This document shows positions 1 through 8,122 of a DNA stretch of 64,000 nucleotides, in pieces. Position numbers and translations under genes: made by a program. Every line of letters starts with the position of its first letter. Within the stretch, counting starts at the first letter, position 1. The notes below the pieces were generated by a model. The model saw nothing but the letters and a program-made list of their open reading frames with translations. It was not told where the DNA came from and did no database searches. This DNA comes from Ancylobacter novellus (GTDB taxonomy: Bacteria > Pseudomonadota > Alphaproteobacteria > Rhizobiales > Methylopilaceae): contig QFPN01000008.1 in assembly GCA_003241695.1 (NCBI GenBank), forward strand, positions 1-64,000. Direction: 5' to 3'.

Positions 1-109
1 ACTTCGCGTAGTCCGCCTTGCACACATGCGCCGCGACCGAGATCAGCTCCTTCGCAATCTCCATCTTCCCCATGTGGTTGCAGCCAATTTCCGCAATCAT
101 CCGCACCAT
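1..109 (-). CDS. NeuB-family (N-acetylneuraminate synthase-like) protein, 5' end only
   Basis: Only the first ~36 codons are inside the window; the gene runs off the left edge. The N-terminus carries the NeuB hallmark IAEIGCNHMGKMEIAKELI followed by a short helix and CKADYAK, as in the first beta strand and helix of the TIM barrel of sialic, legionaminic and pseudaminic acid synthases, which condense phosphoenolpyruvate with an amino sugar. An ATG at 109 starts the frame; a second in-frame ATG at 100 is possible. Its role (surface glycan or flagellin glycosylation) cannot be told from this fragment. The upstream spacer carries a short motif also found upstream of ssuC. Confidence 0.7.
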   Translation of the reverse strand, partial: MVRMIAEIGCNHMGKMEIAKELISVAAHVCKADYAK

Positions 110-133
110 GAAACGCCTCCGCATCGCCTGCCT

Positions 134-151
134 AAATCCTATTCAATCTAT
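134..151 (-). promoter_or_regulatory. ATAGATTGAAT motif upstream of the NeuB-like gene
   Basis: On the minus strand the segment reads ATAGATTGAATAGGATTT, 25 bases upstream of the ATG at 109. The same 11-mer ATAGATTGAAT followed after one base more or less by GATTT occurs upstream of ssuC (13904-13920) in the same orientation relative to its gene. It may be an operator or part of a promoter. The rest of the 110-325 spacer shows no gene that I can support. Confidence 0.35.
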
Positions 152-325
152 AAATGAAGTCAAATGATTGGTTGTCGCAGCCGGCGTCCGGCTGAAATCC
201 GCAACGCTGCGTGGCGATTCCAAGGGTCCCGCCGGCGCGCGGCGCGATCCGCTCGAAAGACGGCGGTTTCGGGCGTCTACTCTGTCGCGTTCCCTCAGGC
301 CGGGCGGCCGGGGAACGACCGGTCC

Positions 326-1105
326 CTATCGCCTCACGCCCGAGAGGCTTCGCGAGGCTGGCGCGCCGAAGGTGCGCCGGAAGTCGTGCGCGAAATGGGG
401 CTGGTCGGCGTAGCCGGCGGCGTGGGCGGCCTGCGTGAAGGTCGCGCCCGCGACGATCTCTCCGATCGCGCGCCGCATCCGGATCCAAGACCTGTACCGG
501 CGAAACGACACGCCGGTCTCGGCGAGGAACAGGTGCTGAAGCCGCGAGACCGAGAGGTTCGAGACGCCCGCCGCAGCGGCGACGGACACCAGCGCGTCGG
601 GCTCGGCCTCCTCGAGCAGCCCAGCCGCGCGGGCGACGCGCGCGTCGAGAGGGCGGCCGGCGCGGGCGCCGGCGAAGCCAACCACGTCCGCCAGCGCCTC
701 GTCCGCCCAGGACAGCGCGCCGCGATCCTCCCACAGCGCGCGGAACAGGGCGGTCTCCCCAGCCCGCCCGATCAGCGCGCCGCCCTCCTCCTCCGCGTCC
801 GCGACCAGCCGGGCGAGCGCCGGCGCCGCGCCGAGCGAGGGTTCCGCATAGAGCACCGCGACCGGATCGCCGCCGAGGTCGAGCTCGTGAGGGGTCCCGG
901 CCGGCACCAGCGCGGTGCGGCAGGAGCGCCAGCGGCCGTCGCCGATCTTCAGCCCGAAGGGACCCGCGAGGCCCGCGAGATAGACCGGCGCGCCATGTTC
1001 GTGGAGCGCGTTCCGGTCGAGCGTGCCGGCGAAGAAGGTGACGCCGCCGGAAAGCCGCCAGAGCGGCGCCGGGGGCGCGTCGTCGACGGCAGCGGAAACG
1101 TACAA
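326..1105 (-). CDS. AraC-family transcriptional regulator
   Basis: 259 residues. The N-terminal ~140 residues look like an AraC-type cupin sensor (HEHGAPVYLAGL, LVPAGTPHELDL, with the His and Pro-rich strand pattern of the family). The C-terminal ~100 residues hold the two helix-turn-helix units, VAAAAGVSNLSVSRLQHLF and the second unit with AAHAAGYADQPHFAHDFRR, which matches the classic AraC signature (GYaDqsHFsR.Fr). The frame opens with TTG at 1105, with GGAG about ten bases upstream; a downstream start is possible. It is divergent from the exported metallo-beta-lactamase-fold gene at 1230 and is the obvious candidate to control it. The inducer is unknown. Confidence 0.88.
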   Translation of the reverse strand: MYVSAAVDDAPPAPLWRLSGGVTFFAGTLDRNALHEHGAPVYLAGLAGPFGLKIGDGRWRSCRTALVPAGTPHELDLGGDPVAVLYAEPSLGAAPALARLVADAEEEGGALIGRAGETALFRALWEDRGALSWADEALADVVGFAGARAGRPLDARVARAAGLLEEAEPDALVSVAAAAGVSNLSVSRLQHLFLAETGVSFRRYRSWIRMRRAIGEIVAGATFTQAAHAAGYADQPHFAHDFRRTFGAPASRSLSGVRR

Positions 1106-1229
1106 GCGCGCGGGTCTCCGGGGCGGCTAGCGTCCGCCCGACGGACCGAGCTTATCCGCCTCCCGCACGGCGCCAAGGCCTCCTTGGGGCGAAGCCGGCC
1201 CAACCTTCTTCCTCAGGAGACGCGCGCAG
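1106..1229. promoter_or_regulatory. divergent spacer between the araC-type and MBL-fold genes
   Basis: This 124-base spacer must carry the promoters of both divergent genes. An AGGAG ribosome binding site lies at about 1214-1218, ahead of the ATG at 1230. I see no clear inverted repeat for the AraC-type protein. Confidence 0.4.
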
Positions 1230-2231
1230 ATGACGGATCGACCCATGCTCAGCCGCCGCGGCCTCGCAGGCGCGGCCGCCGCCGCGCTCGCCGCGCCGGC
1301 GCTGCTGCGCGCCGTGACGCCGGCGCTCGCCGAGGCGCCGATGGCCGGCGAGGCGCGGCCGGCTTTCCGCCGCTTCCGCCTCGGCGCCGTCGAGATCACC
1401 GTGCTCGACGACGGCGGCGCGCTGGTGCCCGGCCCCTGGCCGGTCGTGGGCGAGGACCGGCCGAAGGAGGAGGTCGAGCGCCTGATGCGCGAGAACCTCC
1501 TCCCGGAGGACCGGTTCCGGCCCGGCTTCAGTCCCGTTCTGATCAACACCGGCCGTCAGCTCGTCCTGATCGACACGGGCAACGGCAGCGGCGGCTTCAT
1601 TCCGCGCCCCGCCGCCGGCCGTCTGGCGCAGAGCCTCGCGGCGGCCGGCGTCGCGCCGGAGCGCATCGACGTGGTCGCGATCACGCACTGCCATGTCGAC
1701 CATATCGGCGGGATCATGGAGAACGGCGCGCCGCTGTTCCCCAATGCCCGCTATGCGGTCGGGCGACAGGAATTCGCGTTCTGGGAACAGGACGACCGGC
1801 TGAAGGCGCCCGAGGCCGACAACGAGCGCAAGTCCGCGCTGATGTTCCGGGACACGCTCGCGCGGCTGAAGGACAGGGTCGTCTTCGTCGAACCCGGGCA
1901 GGACGTCGCCCCCGGCGTCGCCGCGCTCGCGACGCCGGGCCATACGCCGGGGCACCTGTCTTTTCACGTCGAGAGCGGCGGCAAGCGCCTGCTGGTCTGG
2001 GGCGACTGCGCCCATCACGAGGTCGCCTCGCTCGCCCATCCGGAGTGGAGCGCGCTGTTCGACATGGACAAGGCGCAGGGCGCGGCGACGCGACGCAAGA
2101 TCTACGACATGGCCGCGACCGAGCGCCTGCCGATCCTCGGCTATCACACGTCGTTCCCGTCGCTCGGCTTCGTGGCGCGGGCCGGGGCGGCGTATCGCTG
2201 GATCCCCGAGACCTATCAGCTCGAGAGCTGA
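1230..2231 (+). CDS. Tat-exported metallo-beta-lactamase-fold hydrolase
   Basis: 333 residues. The N-terminus has a twin-arginine signal (MLSRRGLAGAAAAALAAPAL) ending near AEA at about residue 36, so the product is probably periplasmic. The zinc motif HCHVDHIGG lies near residue 155, with downstream GHTPGHLSFH and GDCAHH segments giving the remaining metal ligands, and GYHTSFPS near the end. This is the dinuclear-zinc hydrolase fold of lactonases, glyoxalase II and AttM-like enzymes; the substrate cannot be named. The ATG at 1230 is preceded by AGGAG. It lies opposite an AraC regulator and 67 bases upstream of the HpxZ-like gene, so it may be co-transcribed with that group. Confidence 0.88.
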   Translation: MTDRPMLSRRGLAGAAAAALAAPALLRAVTPALAEAPMAGEARPAFRRFRLGAVEITVLDDGGALVPGPWPVVGEDRPKEEVERLMRENLLPEDRFRPGFSPVLINTGRQLVLIDTGNGSGGFIPRPAAGRLAQSLAAAGVAPERIDVVAITHCHVDHIGGIMENGAPLFPNARYAVGRQEFAFWEQDDRLKAPEADNERKSALMFRDTLARLKDRVVFVEPGQDVAPGVAALATPGHTPGHLSFHVESGGKRLLVWGDCAHHEVASLAHPEWSALFDMDKAQGAATRRKIYDMAATERLPILGYHTSFPSLGFVARAGAAYRWIPETYQLES

Positions 2232-2298
2232 ACCCGCGCCTGTCGCTTGACGAGCCTCCTTCCGCGCCCGACGTGTCGCGCGGAGGGAGGACCGCGCC

Positions 2299-2694
2299 AT
2301 GGACATCGATCTGCCCGACGTCGTCGCCGAAGTCCGGGACGCGTTCGCGGCCTACGAGGCCGCGCTCGTCGGCAACGACGTCGCGACGCTGGAGGCGCTG
2401 TTCCGGGACGATCCCCGCACCATCCGCTACGGCGCGACCGAGAACCTCTATGGCATGGAGGAGATCCGCGCGTTCCGGCGCGCCCGCTCGCCGGCGGGGC
2501 TCGCCCGCAGCCTGGAGCGCACGGCGATCACGGCCTATGGGCGCGACCTCGCGGTCGCCAACACGCTGTTCCGGCGGGACGGCGCGCCGGGCCGGATCGG
2601 CCGTCAGAGCCAGACCTGGGTCCGCTTCGACGACGGCTGGAAGATCGTCGCCGCCCATGTCAGCGTGATCGACGACGCGGAGCCGGCCGCGTAA
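2299..2694 (+). CDS. hpxZ: AtzH/HpxZ-like small protein (DUF3225, SnoaL-like fold)
   Basis: 131 residues, the usual size of the family. The pattern FAAYEAALVGNDVATLEALF, RYGATENLYGMEEIRAFR, then QSQTWVRFDDGWKIVAAHVS is that of AtzH/HpxZ proteins. HpxZ belongs to the oxalurate branch of purine degradation, and AtzH was described as a biuret-pathway hydrolase with an NTF2-like fold. A strong GGAGGGAGGA ribosome binding site precedes the ATG. It lies ahead of a two-component system and near an amidohydrolase and a GGT-like amidase, which fits a ureide or amide catabolic role. The exact substrate is inferred, not shown. Confidence 0.78.
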   Translation: MDIDLPDVVAEVRDAFAAYEAALVGNDVATLEALFRDDPRTIRYGATENLYGMEEIRAFRRARSPAGLARSLERTAITAYGRDLAVANTLFRRDGAPGRIGRQSQTWVRFDDGWKIVAAHVSVIDDAEPAA

Positions 2695-2721
2695 GGTCCC
2701 CGGCCCACCGGACGCCCGCCG

Positions 2722-3795
2722 ATGAGCCCGACCGACGCCGACCGTCGCCTCCGCCGGGCCCTGCTCGACAACATGCCCGACATGGCGTGGCTGAAAGACC
2801 GCGACAGCCGCTATCTCGCCGTCAGCGCGGCCTATCTCGAAGCGCTCGGCGTCGCAGAGGCCGACGTCATCGGCAAGCGCCCCGAGGAGGTCTGGCCGCC
2901 CGAGGTCGCCGAGGTCTATCTCCGGACCGACCGCGCGGTGCTGAAGAGCGGCAAGCGGCGGCGCTACGAGGAGAGCCGCCGCGACCCGGCCGGGGAGCTG
3001 CGCTGGTACGACACCATCAAGTCGCCGATCCGCGACGAGAGCGGACGGATCGTAGGCACGGTCGGCATCTCGCGCGACATCACCCGGCGCAAGGCCTCGG
3101 AGGCGGAGCTGATCGCCTCGCGCGCGGAGCTTCGCCGGCTGTCGGGCGCAGAGCAGCGGGCGCGGGAGAGCGAGCGCGCCAGGATCGCGCGTGAGTTGCA
3201 CGACGAGCTCGGCCAGACGCTGACCGCGATCAAGATGCAACTCGTCTCGCTGAAATCCTCCGCGCCGATCCCGGCGGAGGCGCTCGGCTCGCGGTTCGAC
3301 CGGCTGATCGGGATCGTGGACCGCTCCGTCGTCGACCTGCGGCGGATCGCGACCGAGCTGAGGCCCCTCATCCTCGACGAACTCGGCCTCCCGGCGGCGC
3401 TCGAATGGCTGACGCAGACGGTTTCGGAGCAGGCCCAGCTTCCCGTGACGCTCGATTTCGAGGCCGGCGACCCGCCCTTCGATCCCGACGCCCGCACGGC
3501 CGCGTTCCGGATCGTCCAGGAGGCGCTGACCAACGCCGTGCGCCACGGCGGCGCGACGCGCGTGCGCGTCTCGGGTCGGCGGCGCGGCGAGGCGGTGGAG
3601 ATCGCGGTCGAGGACGACGGGCGCGGCATCGATCCGTCGTCGACCGCGACCGGCCGCCTCGGCCTCGCCGGCATGCGCGAGCGGGCTCGGCTCGCCGGCG
3701 GTTCGGTCGAGATCCTCGGCGAGGCCGGCCGCGGCACGACCGTGACGGTGCGGCTGCCGCTCACGCGCGGCCGCGCGAGGAGGCCGAGACGATGA
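2722..3795 (+). CDS. PAS-domain sensor histidine kinase (NarL/HisKA_3 type)
   Basis: 357 residues, no membrane segment, so cytosolic. Residues ~10-130 form a PAS domain (LLDNMPDMAWLKDRDSRYLA ... GTVGISRDITRRKASE). A short coiled coil leads to the HisKA_3 dimerisation helix with phosphoacceptor His160 in ARIARELHDELGQTLTAI. The HATPase domain follows (EALTNAVRHG N-box, VEDDGRGID G1, GLAGMRERA G2). The stop codon overlaps the ATG of the response regulator (ATGA), so the pair is translationally coupled. It probably senses a small molecule linked to the neighbouring catabolic genes; the ligand is unknown. Confidence 0.92.
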   Translation: MSPTDADRRLRRALLDNMPDMAWLKDRDSRYLAVSAAYLEALGVAEADVIGKRPEEVWPPEVAEVYLRTDRAVLKSGKRRRYEESRRDPAGELRWYDTIKSPIRDESGRIVGTVGISRDITRRKASEAELIASRAELRRLSGAEQRARESERARIARELHDELGQTLTAIKMQLVSLKSSAPIPAEALGSRFDRLIGIVDRSVVDLRRIATELRPLILDELGLPAALEWLTQTVSEQAQLPVTLDFEAGDPPFDPDARTAAFRIVQEALTNAVRHGGATRVRVSGRRRGEAVEIAVEDDGRGIDPSSTATGRLGLAGMRERARLAGGSVEILGEAGRGTTVTVRLPLTRGRARRPRR

Positions 3796-4418
3796 TCCGG
3801 ATCTGCATCGCCGACGATCACGCGATCTTCCGCGAGGGGCTGCGGCAGATCCTCGCCGAGCAGCCGGATTTCAAGATCGTGGGCGAGGCGACCAGCGGCG
3901 ACGAGCTTCTCCGCCGCCTCGGCGAGGCCGCGCCGGACGTCGTGCTGCTCGACCTGTCGATGCCCGGCGCGAGCGGCGTCGGCCTCGTGCGCGAGGTCGC
4001 GGCGCGCGGCGACTGGCGGGTGGTGGTGCTGTCGATGCACGAAGAGCGCCAATACGTCATCGAGGCGCTCAAAGCCGGCGCCGTGGGCTACGTCACCAAG
4101 GCGAGCGCCTCGGACCAGCTGTTCGACGCCGTCCGCAAGGCCGCGGCCGGCGAGCTCGCCGTCAGCTCCTCGGCCTCGCAGGCCATGATCCGCCAGATGA
4201 TGGAGCCCGAGGACCCGCGCCCCCACGAGCGGCTGACGGCGCGGGAGCGCCAGATCTTCGACATGCTGGTCGCAGGCGAGACGGTTTCGGCCATCGCCCA
4301 CGCGCTCGGCCTCAGCGTCAAGACCGCCTCGACGCACAAGACGAACGTGCTGATCAAGATGGACGCGAAGACCACGGCCGACCTCGTCCGCTACGCGCTC
4401 GCGAAGAGGCTCGCCTGA
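3792..4418 (+). CDS. NarL/FixJ-type response regulator
   Basis: 208 residues. The receiver domain has the acidic pair in IADDHAIFREGL, phosphoacceptor Asp54 in VVLLDLSMPG and the Lys in GYVTKASAS. A LuxR-type helix-turn-helix lies at residues ~140-205 (LTARERQIFDMLVAGETVS, then AHALGLSVKTASTHKTNVLI). It overlaps the stop of the kinase gene by four bases and is surely its partner. Its likely targets are the downstream amidohydrolase, DUF1097 and GGT-like genes; the 133-base gap after it holds the nearest promoter-sized space. Confidence 0.93.
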   Translation: MIRICIADDHAIFREGLRQILAEQPDFKIVGEATSGDELLRRLGEAAPDVVLLDLSMPGASGVGLVREVAARGDWRVVVLSMHEERQYVIEALKAGAVGYVTKASASDQLFDAVRKAAAGELAVSSSASQAMIRQMMEPEDPRPHERLTARERQIFDMLVAGETVSAIAHALGLSVKTASTHKTNVLIKMDAKTTADLVRYALAKRLA

Positions 4419-4515
4419 CGGCTCGCTGCGGCGCAGCTCGGAAAAGTCCTAGACGCGGACCGGACGCCGCCGATTGGCGCGGCCCCGGCCGTGTTCCATG
4501 CTCCCTCCATAAGGA

Positions 4516-4533
4516 CCGTTCCTCGAAGAACGG
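4516..4533. promoter_or_regulatory. inverted repeat just upstream of the amidohydrolase start
   Basis: Six-base arms CCGTTC and GAACGG are separated by CTCGAA, ending six bases before the GGAGGAG ribosome binding site of the next gene. It could be a half-site pair for the adjacent response regulator or a small leader hairpin. No T-run follows, so it is not a typical terminator. Confidence 0.35.
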
Positions 4534-4551
4534 CCAGTGGAGGAGACGCCG

Positions 4552-5844
4552 ATGGACATCGTCCTGCGCCGCGTCCGGATCGACGACGAGAAGCCGCTTC
4601 AGGACATCGGCGTCGAGAACGGCCGCATCGTCGAGATCGCCGAAACCATTGAGGCGAGCGGCGCCGAAGAGATCGACGCAGGCGGCCGCGCCGCCCTGCC
4701 CGGCTTCGTCGAGCCGCACATGCATCTCGAGAAGGCGTTCCTGCATCGCCGTCTGCCGGCGCGCTCGGGCACGCTCGAGGAGGCGATCCGCGTCACCGGC
4801 ATCCTGAAGGCCAAGCAGGAGCGCGCCGACGTGCTCGACCGCTCCCGCCGGGTGCTCGACATGGCGGTGCGGAACGGCACCACGCTGATCCGGGCCCATC
4901 CCGACGTCGACCCGATCCAGGGGCTCGTCGGCGTCGAGACCGCGCTCGAACTGCGCGAAGAGTACCGCGACCTCCTCGACATCCAGATCGTCGCCTTCCC
5001 GCAGGAGGGGATCCTCAAAACGGAAGGGGTCGACGACCTCATGAACGCGGCGCTCGACATGGGCGCCGACGTCGTGGGCGGCTGCCCCTACAACGAGCTG
5101 TCCTGGGACGACACCAGAAGCCACATCGACAAGGTCTTCGACCTTGCGATGAAGCGCGGGCTGCCGATCGACATGCACGCCGACTTCGCGGACGACGTCG
5201 GCGACGCCCGCTTCGCGACGGCGCGCTACGTCGCCGAGAAGACCATCGAGACCGGCTATCAGGGCCGCGTCGCGCTCGGCCACGTCACGAGCCTCGGGGC
5301 GCTCGCGCCGGACGAGGCGAAGCCCGTCATCGATCTCCTGAAGCAGGCCGACATCCACATCGTCACCCTGCCGGCGACCGACGTCTATCTCGGCGGACGC
5401 AAGGACCAGTCGAAGCCGCGCCGCGGACTGACGCCGGTGCGGGCGCTGCACGACGCCGGCGTCAACGTCGCCTATTCGTCGAACAACATCCGCAACGCCT
5501 TCACGCCGTTCGGCAAGGCGGACCCGCTCCAGATCGGCAACCTGCTCGCCCATCTCGTCCAGTTCGGCACGCCCGAGCATCAGGCCGAGATCCTCAAGAT
5601 GGGCACCACGAACGCCGCGCGCGTCGTCGGCGTCGCCGAGGACTACGGACTCGGCGTCGGCAAGCAGGCCGACATCGTGATCCTCGACACCCAGTCGGTC
5701 GCCGACGCGCTGCTCGATCTGCCGGCGCGCTCCTGGGTGCTGAAGCGCGGGCGCGTCACGGTCGTGACCACCGTCGAGAGCCGGATCTGCCGCGACTGCG
5801 GCCAGGACCATTCGCTGAAAAACCCCCGGGCCGCGGCCCGCTGA
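4552..5844 (+). CDS. cytosine-deaminase-like amidohydrolase with altered active-site residues
   Basis: 430 residues from the ATG at 4552, chosen because GGAGGAG lies seven bases upstream; a GTG at 4537 would put that Shine-Dalgarno inside the gene. The TIM-barrel amidohydrolase fold of the CodA/AtzC group is clear: EPHMHLEKAF gives the metal-binding His pair (His56, His58), MHADFADD the third His (His209), GHVTSL another (~His240). However the residue expected to be catalytic Glu in CodA (HCDE) is Phe212, and the conserved Asp of the DDV/DNV motif is Asn311 in YSSNNIRNAF. So it may do different chemistry. It is followed, after a 15-base gap, by DUF1097 and then the GGT-like enzyme, forming one operon. 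Confidence 0.82.
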   Translation: MDIVLRRVRIDDEKPLQDIGVENGRIVEIAETIEASGAEEIDAGGRAALPGFVEPHMHLEKAFLHRRLPARSGTLEEAIRVTGILKAKQERADVLDRSRRVLDMAVRNGTTLIRAHPDVDPIQGLVGVETALELREEYRDLLDIQIVAFPQEGILKTEGVDDLMNAALDMGADVVGGCPYNELSWDDTRSHIDKVFDLAMKRGLPIDMHADFADDVGDARFATARYVAEKTIETGYQGRVALGHVTSLGALAPDEAKPVIDLLKQADIHIVTLPATDVYLGGRKDQSKPRRGLTPVRALHDAGVNVAYSSNNIRNAFTPFGKADPLQIGNLLAHLVQFGTPEHQAEILKMGTTNAARVVGVAEDYGLGVGKQADIVILDTQSVADALLDLPARSWVLKRGRVTVVTTVESRICRDCGQDHSLKNPRAAAR

Positions 5845-5859
5845 AGAAGGAGTGAGGCC

Positions 5860-6387
5860 ATGAGGAAGCCGCCCGTCGAGATCGTCTCCTCCACGCTTGC
5901 GGTGACGACGCTGTTCTACCCCTGGCACCTGCCTGTCTGGGCGATCTTCGTCGCCTGGGCCGGGACATTCGCAGCCGGCGGCCCGAAGCCCGAAGTGCTG
6001 CGCAAGATCTGGCCCTGCATGCTGCTCGGCAACTGCACCGCCTGCCTGATCGTCGTGCTGTTCGGCCTCGCCTCCCAGAACCTCTCCGGGACCGCGCTGA
6101 CGGTCGCGCAATGCGTGATCCTGTTCTGCCTGAACGGCGGCATGATGGCGCTCGGCCGGTTCGAGCCGCTGAGCTTCATCCCCGGCATGTTCTTCGGCTT
6201 CGCGTCGTTCTTCGCGACCTATTTCGGCGGCTTCGGGCCGACGCCGAAGGACCCCGTGATCGCCCTCGCCTCCGTCGCCGCCATGAACGCGCTCGGCCCG
6301 ATCTACGCGATCCTGACGGCGAAGCTCGGCGCCCATCACCATCCGGCGTCGCACGCCGCCCCCGCGAGCGCGCCGGCGCGGCCCTGA
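5860..6387 (+). CDS. DUF1097-family inner-membrane protein
   Basis: 175 residues with about five hydrophobic segments (near residues 8-22, 25-40, 50-70, 80-100, 105-130 and 140-155), typical of DUF1097 (E. coli YcdZ-like) proteins. The family is of unknown function and is often found beside amidohydrolases or permeases. AAGGAG precedes the ATG at 5860, 15 bases after the amidohydrolase stop. A role as a channel or transporter for the substrate of the neighbouring enzymes is inference. The C-terminus is His-rich (HHHPASHAA). Confidence 0.8.
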   Translation: MRKPPVEIVSSTLAVTTLFYPWHLPVWAIFVAWAGTFAAGGPKPEVLRKIWPCMLLGNCTACLIVVLFGLASQNLSGTALTVAQCVILFCLNGGMMALGRFEPLSFIPGMFFGFASFFATYFGGFGPTPKDPVIALASVAAMNALGPIYAILTAKLGAHHHPASHAAPASAPARP

Positions 6388-6434
6388 GCCGACCTCCCGC
6401 CCTCCTCGCCTTCCAAAGGTCGAAAGTCGTGTCC

Positions 6435-8111
6435 ATGTCCCGCAGATCCTTCCTTTCCGCGTCAGCGGGAGCGGCGGCGCTCGCCGCGGCTCCCTCCTCC
6501 GCGGCCAACGCCGACGCCGAGCCGGGGATCGTGCGTCCCCGGCTCGCGACCTCGCGGACGGGCATGGTCACGAGCCCTCACACGCTCGCGAGCGAAGCCG
6601 GCGCGAAGGTTCTGCGCGAAGGCGGCGACGCGCTCGAAGCGGCGGTCGCGATCGGGGCTTCGATCGCCGTGCTCTACCCGCATTTCTGCGGGATCGGCGG
6701 TGACGCGATCTGGATGATCGCCGATCGCGACGGCCGGCGCTCGACCATCATGGGGATCGGCCAGGCGCCGGCGAAGGTTCCCGCCTATGACGGCCCGATC
6801 CCGCTGCGCGGACCGGCCTCGACCGCCTCCTCGGCCTGCACCGTCGACGCCTGGCGTGTCGCGCTCGACTTCTCGAAGACGAACTGGGGCGGCCGGAAGT
6901 CGCTCGCCGACCTCATGGACCCTGCGATCGGCTACGCCGAGAACGGCTTTCCGTTCTCGCCCTCGCAGGCGTTCTGGACCGACTTCCGCAAGGCGGACAT
7001 TCCGGGCTGGAAGGGCTTCGGGCGCACCTTCCTGCCGGGCGGAAGAGCCCCGCGCGTCGGCGAGACATTCGTGCAGACGGAGCTCGCCCAAAGCCTGAAG
7101 CTGATCGCGAGCAACGGTCCGCGCGACTTCTACGAGGGCGAGCTCGCCGCGCGCCTCGCGAAGGGGCTTGCGGAAGCGGGCTCGCCTCTTACCGCCGAGG
7201 ACCTGAGGGCGACGCGCGCGCTGATCGAGGAGCCGGTCGCGCTCGACTATCGCGGCCTAACGCTGCTCGCGCCGCCGCCCCCAACGCAGGGGATCTCGAC
7301 GCTCGCGATCCTCGGCGTGCTGAACCGCTTCGACCTCGCCTCGATCGAGGAAGGAAGCGCGGACTACTACCATCTCTGCGTCGAGGCGGTGAAACAGGCG
7401 TTTCTCGACCGCGGCCGGATCGCCGACCCGCATGTCGTGGACCTGCCGGCGGATCTCTGGCTCGACGCGGCGACTCTCGACCGCAAGGCCGCCGCCATCG
7501 ACCGCCGCCGCGCCATGCCGTGGCCCTCGACCTTCAAGACCGGCGACACGGTGTTCTTCGGCGCGACCGACGCCGAAGGGCGCAGCGTCAGCGTTCTGCA
7601 GAGCACCTATTTCGACTGGGGAAGCGGCGTGATGGTGGGCGACACCGGGGTGCTCTGGCAGAACCGCGGCGCGGCCTTCAGCACGGACGCCCGCAGCCCG
7701 AACGCGATCGCGCCGGGCAAGCGGCCGTTTTACACGCTCAATCCCGGCATGGCGCTGAAGGACGGCAAGCCGCGGATCCTCTACGGGACGCAAGGCGCCG
7801 ACGGACAGCCGCAAACGCTCACCGTGGCGCTGACGCGGCTCATCGATTATGGGCTCAACCCGGCGGAGGCGCTGGCTCGGCCGCGCTTCCTCCTCGGCAG
7901 GACGTTCTCGGACAGCCGCGACACGCTGAAACTGGAGGAAAGCGTCGGCTCGGCCACGATCGCCGCGCTCGGGCGCATGGGACACGAGACCAGCGTCATT
8001 CAGGCCAACAGCCCGCTCGCAGGCCAGGCCGGCGCCATCGTGATCGACGACGACGGATCGATCCGGGGCGCCCACGACCCCCGCAGCGACGGCGAGGCGA
8101 TCGGCCTGTAG
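6435..8111 (+). CDS. gamma-glutamyltransferase / HpxW-like Ntn amidohydrolase, Tat-exported
   Basis: 558 residues from ATG 6435 (GTG 6429 is an alternative). A twin-arginine signal (MSRRSFLSASAGAAALAAAP) predicts export. The rest is a full-length GGT-family proenzyme: large-subunit motifs (GGDALEAAVAIGASIAVLYP, CGIGGDA), and the autoprocessing site GDTVFFGATDAEG, with Thr372 as the probable N-terminal nucleophile of the small subunit, followed by GSGVMVGDTGVLWQN and AIAPGKRPFYTLNPGM. HpxW (oxamate amidohydrolase) is the close functional relative known from oxalurate catabolism; the HpxZ-like gene in the same locus supports that reading, but a true GGT is possible. The stop is 11 bases from the convergent flavoprotein gene. 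Confidence 0.82.
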   Translation: MSRRSFLSASAGAAALAAAPSSAANADAEPGIVRPRLATSRTGMVTSPHTLASEAGAKVLREGGDALEAAVAIGASIAVLYPHFCGIGGDAIWMIADRDGRRSTIMGIGQAPAKVPAYDGPIPLRGPASTASSACTVDAWRVALDFSKTNWGGRKSLADLMDPAIGYAENGFPFSPSQAFWTDFRKADIPGWKGFGRTFLPGGRAPRVGETFVQTELAQSLKLIASNGPRDFYEGELAARLAKGLAEAGSPLTAEDLRATRALIEEPVALDYRGLTLLAPPPPTQGISTLAILGVLNRFDLASIEEGSADYYHLCVEAVKQAFLDRGRIADPHVVDLPADLWLDAATLDRKAAAIDRRRAMPWPSTFKTGDTVFFGATDAEGRSVSVLQSTYFDWGSGVMVGDTGVLWQNRGAAFSTDARSPNAIAPGKRPFYTLNPGMALKDGKPRILYGTQGADGQPQTLTVALTRLIDYGLNPAEALARPRFLLGRTFSDSRDTLKLEESVGSATIAALGRMGHETSVIQANSPLAGQAGAIVIDDDGSIRGAHDPRSDGEAIGL

Positions 8112-8122
8112 CGCAAGGCGCC

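Noticed and set aside
164..2668. An 834-codon plus-strand frame over the AraC and MBL-fold genes
   Set aside because: Arg-rich low-complexity translation, conflicts with two recognisable genes.
4537..4551. GTG at 4537 as start of the amidohydrolase
   Set aside because: The GGAGGAG Shine-Dalgarno lies inside this extension and at proper distance from the ATG at 4552.
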